Assembly: GCA_963281255.1 (NCBI GenBank)
Contig: OY725488.1
Coordinates: 4,363,925 to 4,427,924, forward strand
Length of the DNA stretch: 64,000 nucleotides
Direction of reading: 5' to 3'
DNA from: Aphrocallistes beatrix
Taxonomy: Eukaryota > Porifera > Hexactinellida > Sceptrulophora > Aphrocallistidae
Positions within the stretch are counted from its first letter, which is position 1. Every line of letters starts with the position of its first letter. The notes below the pieces were generated by a model. That model was not told the DNA's origin. It worked only from the letters and a program-made list of their open reading frames with translations, and ran no database searches. Of this stretch, positions 58,631 to 64,000 are shown one piece after another. Both the position numbers and the translations under genes were made by a program.

Positions 58631-58678
58631 TCCTTACTATTAAAACTCGATTAATTATAATATATATATATATATAAA
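58631..58678 (+). repeat. Family H terminal repeat, solo
   Basis: TCCTTACTATTAAAACTCG followed by a (TA)n tract and then unrelated sequence. Confidence 0.75.
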
Positions 58679-59374
58679 TGTGTTCCGGAAAATACTACCC
58701 TTTGTGGACTAGTCAAAAAATATTTGTACAAAATCATATGCATATTTGAATAAATAAATGAATGCGAAAATACTTGACAGTTACAAATCCTTCTGTTAAA
58801 ATTTACCAAAAATATTGAGACGGTGCTCATTATTCACATATGTATTTGCCTTGTCTATGTTTGAAAACTGATCAGTTTTTTCTTTTTGAATATGAAGTAA
58901 AATTACTGCATTTAAACGTGTCTGACCCATTGTGGAACCTAGATGGGTCATTCCATACGAAATCAACAACTCTAAATCTCCAATATCTCAGAATGGCTTT
59001 ATACTTTGCATTTGAGTTATATCACTAAAAGTATAAAAAACTATAATATTAATTATTTATTGCCAGTTGTTTTTGAAAAACCGCCTGTTGAAAAATTTGT
59101 AATATTTTTTTTTTGTGTTTGACTTTTACTTCACAGCTCCAAAATCATCATAATGTAAAATATTTAGTCACCAAGTGTTCCAAACTTCTACACCAGTTTA
59201 TATACATAACAAGTAATTTTTGGTAAAAGTTTTAGACAATATCTCCTACTTCTTCTTCCAGATGAGGGGCTTAACAGCAGGAATATCTGTATTTTTGCTG
59301 ATTGATGCAAACATGACCAAAACTAGATGTCTCCTTAGGTTGAGAACTAAATCTTTAATGACAGATTATTATGG
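58679..59374. other. Unassigned AT-rich sequence
   Basis: The ORF beginning at 59220 runs across the Tc1 boundary and is unrecognised. 59060-59200 loosely resembles 21100-21200. Confidence 0.35.
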
Positions 59375-59376
59375 TA

Positions 59377-60708
59377 CAGTATGTCCCATAATTATTGAGA
59401 CTAACATAAACGACGATATTTTGCCCCACGATAAATATATGAATGTTTTAACAAATAAATCTAAGAAAGTTTTGTTTACATTTAATAATCTATCTTTGAA
59501 CCATTGTTCTCCACCACTAATCTACACCTATGACGCATTGATTTGTAGTATGGAGCTAAAAACTCCGGGGTGATAGAATCCCAAATTTCTTGGATTCTCT
59601 TTTCTAGTTGTACCAGGCTAGTAAAGTTGTCTCTATACAGCTTTTGTTTGATCCAACCAAATAGATTCTCAATCGGGTTAAGATCGGGACTTTGACTTGG
59701 CCATTCTCGTTGATTTTTCTTCATATTTTTCTCCATCCAAGCTTTGGCGATCCTTGAGGTATGCTTAGGGTCATTATCCAGAATAAGAAACCACCTATCA
59801 CCATGAAAAACTAGAGCTTGTTCAATCAAATGCCACTCCAATATGTTGACGAAGAAGGTAGCGTCCATATTCCGTCTAAAAATACATAGCGGGAAGGTCC
59901 CCATACTCGAAAAAGCTGCCCAAATATTTAATTTGGTGGAGTGCTTTGTTGTGGGTTGGATGACTTTCTGATTACCCTTTGTCCACAGTCTAACTCTACC
60001 ACCTTTCAGCCAGAAAGACGCTTCATCCGCGAACACAGCATGGCACCAGTGAATATTTTGATTTTTCTTTCCCCACTCAACACGTAAATGTCGATTTTTT
60101 CACTTAACATTGGAGCTGAAGTTGCCCAAGGCTTGCTATACTAGTCCATTTTCTGTAGGCATCTTCCAACTGTGCTCTTGGACACCTTGATATCACTTTT
60201 CTTTTCTAGATCATTGACAATTTCACGTACTGACTTTTTCTTATCATGTCTAACATATCGCGCCACACTATGCTTTATAGAATTTCGAAGGCTAGCAGGC
60301 CTTCCTGCACCTTTCTTGTGGAGTAAACTTGTTCCTTCGTTGAGAGTCTTCTGAACACGAAATACAGTCGCCCTGCCAACACCAAGGGTTTTAGATATTT
60401 GATTTACTGTGTGTTTTCTACCTTGAAGAAGTATTCTGATTTCTTCTCGCTTGCTAAATTGATCCATCTAATGTTTAATATCAAATATTCTAAGATGAAA
60501 AGGATTTACGTAATAATTATGACGTCATCATTTAGAAAGTCTTGTAAAAATAAAAATACACTTAAAATAGAAATAAAAATTTGCATAGCGATAAATCGAA
60601 TCAACATTATAAGCCTATAAAGAAAAATAAGGTGGCAAAAGAATATTTACTAAAATCGCAAAGGTTGCATAATAATGACTGTAGTCTCAATAATTATGGG
60701 ACACACTG
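59377..60708 (-). mobile_element. Nearly complete Tc1-like transposon
   Basis: 1332 bp with terminal inverted repeats of about 27 bp (CAGTATGTCCCATAATTATT... and the inverse of CAGTGTGTCCCATAATTATT), each beside TA (59375-59376 and 60709-60710). Contains one transposase gene on the minus strand. Confidence 0.93.
59482..60467 (-). pseudogene. Tc1-like transposase, one stop and one frameshift
   Basis: Full-length gene of about 328 codons read 60467 to 59482. N-terminal helix-turn-helix (FSKREEIRILLQGRKHTVNQ, then TLGVGRATVFRVQ), a GAGRPASL linker, a second DNA-binding part (SVREIVNDLEKKSDIKVSKS), then the DDE core: D in FADEASFWLKGG, D in FLILDNDPKHTS, E in SPDLNPIENLFGWIKQ, spacing of DD34E type. 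A TAG stop follows KMD (about 60141), and one base is off at an A run near 60095, where a neighbouring frame reads LRVEWGKKNQNIHWCHAVF. Otherwise intact; the youngest autonomous-type element in the window. Confidence 0.92.
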
Positions 60709-60710
60709 TA

Positions 60711-60928
60711 TATACGTTCCACAATTGTGTTGATTTATAGAATGTAGTTTAAGCTATTTCCAATTTAATCAATGACAAGCTCAACCTATATTATTGGTAA
60801 ACGGAACTGTGGTAGTTTTTCATGTTAAAGCAGTTATTTGTTAATTTACGAGCATAGTATTTATTTATTAACATTAATTATGTAATAGAAATTATGATAA
60901 CTGATATGCCCTTCCATTTTTTACAAAT
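60711..60928. other. Spacer
   Basis: AT-rich, nothing seen. Confidence 0.4.
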
Positions 60929-62880
60929 CTATGGTGGCTGAAGGAGTCCATGAATATCGTCAACAAGGATCCAGCACAAATATTCACTTTGTAGCCAGTT
61001 GATGTATTTTGATTGTCCATTAGGGTGCATAAACTTGATTAAGACATCTTGGTACTCGAAAGAAACTTCTCTAATGATACCAATCCACCAATCGTCATCA
61101 TAGGAACATCTCACAAATTTTCCAGGACTGCAGTCCCTTAGAGATACTAATAAGCGAAGAATTGTATGCAATATTCCGAAATTCTTTTAACAGTTATTTC
61201 GCCTGTAGCATTTGGAATAAAACAGTGATGACTTCTAATACCTGGTATCTTTTTGGCTTTTTTGAATCTTTCTTCCTGCTGGAATATTTGCGCTTCGACT
61301 TCATCATTTGATACATAAAAGAACTTAATATCTCTAATATTTGAATTACACCACTCAATTACACCACAAATTGCTTTGAATTTATTATTTGACCAGAAGT
61401 AACTGCTTTTAAACTGGCCCTTGAAGCCTCCCTTTTTACAGTCTACCAACACCGTCACAGGCATTCTTTCCATGTGACGTCGCAAAGAAATGTCACTCCG
61501 CCTTCAACCCAAATTCACTTTCATGATAGAGAAGATTGTTAATGTTTTTGAAGTTCTTATATTGTGAAGCTGCTCTATCAGTGAAATGAAAAAGTTTCGA
61601 CAATTGGGGATGTGTTTGTGATAAATATTAAAGAATTACTTTAATAACGCTTTGTACTGCTATTGCGTCATGTGTCAAACAATCACTAATCACACAGATG
61701 CAGCGTATTTTGTAAATGGGTGGATGGTAGACTGGGAGTTATTCCAATGGAAGCCTTGTACGGCGTCCTGGACTACAAAACTATAATTCCCTGAGAATAT
61801 TATTATAGCTTCATGAAGTTACAGATTTTCTTTCAAAGAATTCAAAAAATCAGATTGATTTTTTGCGATGTAATGATATGTAGTCAATCTATCAATTTCA
61901 GATATTAATTGTTCTGTAATTTTTGATGATGGTAGAACATGTTCTTCCAAGGTGGTGTAATCTGTGCTTACCCACTGTTTGAAAAAGATTGTTTCATCTC
62001 CATCAATAGTCACTACGACAAAATGATTCTAGTACACTACTACCAGGGCAATTTTCATATCTGTGAAGCATGGATTTCTTTAAGAAGACTGAACATACGA
62101 GTTGTTTCATTAAATAATGATAAGTTAGTTTTTCAACGAATAGAATGCTGCAGCGATGAGCTTAACATTTTGATGTGCTTTGCATATACATACAGAATAT
62201 GCACCTTTAGAACCAACAGTTATGCAGTACTTGGGCAGAAGATCGCAAAATTTAGATATTCCAATTTTCATATCTGGATTACACCTTTTAAATTCTAGAT
62301 AAAGCTCATTAAATTGATCAGCAATATTCTTTTTTGCTTTTCCAAACGTTTGCCATCAACCTTAATGGAGATTCAATCTTTTTTTCCAGCTAATTTACGA
62401 GAGTAATCTACACTTTCATAAAACTCTCTTACTCTCTCGGTTACGTTAGCAGGTGAAGATCTTCCAGATTTAGGTATGGGCAATCCTAGTATTCCATTTT
62501 CGGACTGAAGTTTTCTAGCTTATCATGTGACCTGAAATACAGATTTCGTTTTTTATCTTCTCAACACTCCAACTTGATGGTATTAGAGTGAGCAGTTAAA
62601 CTTTTTCGTTATTACTAGATCCCGTCATTATTTTTGCTTTGACAGCATATAGAATTTCGTCAAGATCAGCACATTTTCGACAAAAGGATTGTTCTCTAAT
62701 ATCTTCTTGATTTACACCGATCAAGCTCGAAATGGTTTTTGAAGAAACTGTCTGAATTTTCACTAACTATCATTTTCCATAGGTAATTTTCCTCTTCATT
62801 ATTAACCTGGGCAACTTTATTGGGGTACAACCTAGCTGTATTAATCCCTCATTAATACGGCCTTATTCTAGTTCCTTTTC
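60929..62880 (-). pseudogene. Decayed gene of an uncharacterised invertebrate transposon-like family
   Basis: Read on the minus strand across many stops and frameshifts. In order: a Cys-containing start (EQSFCRKCADLDEILYA), LLTLIPSSWSVEKI, ENGILGLPIPKSGRSS, VREFYESVDYSRKLAGKKD, DGKRLEKQKRILLINL, ISKFCDLLPKYCITVGSKGA followed by YSVCICKAHQNVKLI, FFKQWVSTDYTTLEE, NYSFVVQDAVQGFHWNNS, FATSHGKNACDGVGR, then SNDEVEAQ..ERFKKAKKIPGIRSHH and a C-terminal small domain (CSYDDDWWIGIIREVSFEYQ, then LIKFMHPNGQ). I know this architecture from predicted proteins in many invertebrates. It looks like an RNase-H-type transposase with a Tudor-like C-terminus, but I know no accepted name. The order is complete, so the whole gene was once here. 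Confidence 0.65.
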
Positions 62881-63011
62881 GTATACTTCAATGTCAGTAT
62901 TGTCAGGTTCCGATGAGCTTCATCTGATTGGGATTCACACATTTGTTCGGATAGAATCTCCAACTTTTGATAGCAATCATAGCACATTTTCTGACCAGGT
63001 TTACTGATACA
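62881..63011. other. Spacer
   Basis: Possibly the upstream end of the decayed gene. Nothing definite. Confidence 0.3.
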
Positions 63012-63100
63012 AGCATGCTTCGCTTGCTTGTGCTACGCGGCTTGCGGACACTGCGTGTCCGCAGAGTCGCCCTGCGGGCGCCTGGAGTTACTCAATCTAA
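63012..63100 (-). repeat. Family H, 3'-end fragment
   Basis: Reverse-strand hairpin end: CAAGCATGCTTCGCTTGCTT, a GCGGACACTGCGTGTCCGC stem-loop, and CGCCCTGCGGGCGCCTGGAG. Confidence 0.85.
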
Positions 63101-63124
63101 CATATTTTGGGAATTATTTTCCTT

Positions 63125-63410
63125 TATATAAATATTGTAAACAAATGTCAACGAATAATTTATCATATGGATCCGAAAATATAATATTCTAAATCTACAG
63201 CACTAAAAACCCCATGATACTCGTTGGAAGCCAGCCTCTAGCCTATTTTTGTAATTTGTTCACTTTATGTATCTAATGGAAACAAAGGTGAACAATAATT
63301 TATCATATTGATCTGGAAATGTAATATTCGAAATCTACACCCCTAAAAACCCCATGTCACACGTTGGAAGCTAGTCTCTAGCATATTTTTCAAAATTCGT
63401 CAAATGGTGT
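63125..63410. repeat. Imperfect direct tandem duplication
   Basis: About 63136-63250 and 63285-63400 are direct copies roughly 150 bp apart: AATAATTTATCATAT-GGATC, GAAATCTACA-, CTAAAAACCCCATG, GTTGGAAGC-AG-CTCTAGC. No function evident. Confidence 0.75.
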
Positions 63411-64000
63411 GAAAATATGTATATAGAGGTGTGAAAATATGCACATAATCTTTTTTATTGCCATACACTATAATACATTTAGGATATCAAACATAAGTTG
63501 TGACTTTGAAGTATTAATAACAATGACGATATATTGTAGTGGCGTACAATGGTTTCTATTGTGATAGTGTAGTCATTTATTTTGTATAGAAAAGGTGTGA
63601 AAAATTATTTTCCATTTTTTTGCAGAGGTGTGAAAATTTCGCTTAGATCTTAGAACTTAATCGTAGTAATATCATTTGACACCTACATGCCAATTTCCAC
63701 ATCTCTATGACTTCCCAATCCTTCAATCAATTCGGACAAACGAACCAAAAAACAAAAAATCAAAATCCTAGCATTTTAATATATAAGCTGTTACAATACT
63801 TTTCGAAAACTGCGCTAAATTTATTAGTATCAGATAAACCTATGGTTTTAACAGAGCGATGAGATACATACTTTTTATGCAACTTCCACGGTTTGCCAAT
63901 CTGAGTATTTGGTGATATATTTTTGTTCATCGTGGAAACAAATAGTAGAAATATCTGGATCATAACGTTTATCAGTCCTGATCTCAAGCAACTCTCTCGC
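63411..64000. other. Unassigned; dispersed motif and a partial ORF
   Basis: GGTGTGAAAAT occurs at 63406, 63428 and 63626 (GGTGTGAAAAA at 63594), and GACACCTACATGCCAATTTC near 63679, repeating words from 3.6-4.1 kb. 63987-63760 (minus) encodes 75 residues (SVKTIGLSDTNKFSAVFEKY) that I do not recognise; the open frame continues off the window and could be part of a gene. Confidence 0.35.

Overview
This window is animal nuclear DNA: AT-rich and dominated by transposable elements. It carries a metazoan-type exocyst subunit gene (EXOC1/Sec3) and an AIG1/GIMAP-type GTPase. The repeats include Tc1/mariner, hAT, MULE/Mutator-like, TTAA-targeting, Penelope-like and CR1/L2-like elements. Nothing looks bacterial or plasmid-like. 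I cannot assign a phylum from the sequence; an invertebrate is the most likely source given the repeat mix.

Genes. Only one long intact coding region is present: EXOC1 at 15726-18428 (+), about 900 residues in one uninterrupted frame. At the left edge (69-1113, +) is an AIG1/GIMAP-like GTPase with a coiled coil and a C-terminal membrane segment, split by one frameshift beside a G run. A short membrane-type ORF at 1589-1843 lies behind a TATA-bearing module that recurs at 37327-37446. A coiled-coil gene (5660-6280) is broken. Every other substantial protein match is a decayed transposon or retroelement protein.

Layout. 0-9 kb: GTPase, promoter module, 853-bp foldback element, Tc1 fragment, coiled-coil pseudogene, hAT remnant, Mutator-like remnant. 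9-15 kb: mostly unassigned, with a second Mutator-like remnant and two MITEs. 15.7-18.4 kb: EXOC1. 18.9-23 kb: a non-autonomous hAT-like element, then a CR1/L2-like LINE. 23-28 kb: sparse, small MITEs. 28.4-30.3 kb: a three-level nest (MULE > mariner-type foldback > TA-flanked MITE). 30.7-39.8 kb: foldback elements, a Penelope-like retroelement, a TTAA element and many copies of a hairpin-ended family called here family H. 40-43.5 kb: unassigned short ORFs, a hAT MITE, and a Mutator-like transposase followed by a PHD-type zinc finger. 46.8-48.9 kb: nested Tc1-type MITE and a TTAA element. 49-53 kb: family H cluster and a foldback. 53.5-57.4 kb: foldback with nested MITE, Tc1 gene split by a TTAA element, and a tRNA-derived SINE split by a hAT-like element built of pentanucleotide repeats. 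57.8-60.7 kb: tandem family H copies and a nearly complete Tc1 element. 60.9-62.9 kb: a decayed gene of an uncharacterised, transposon-like family.

The genes do not form a pathway. The biology here is transposon ecology. Exact target-site duplications (TA, TTAA, 8 bp, 9 bp) and empty-site comparisons between copies let the insertion order be read directly from the sequence.
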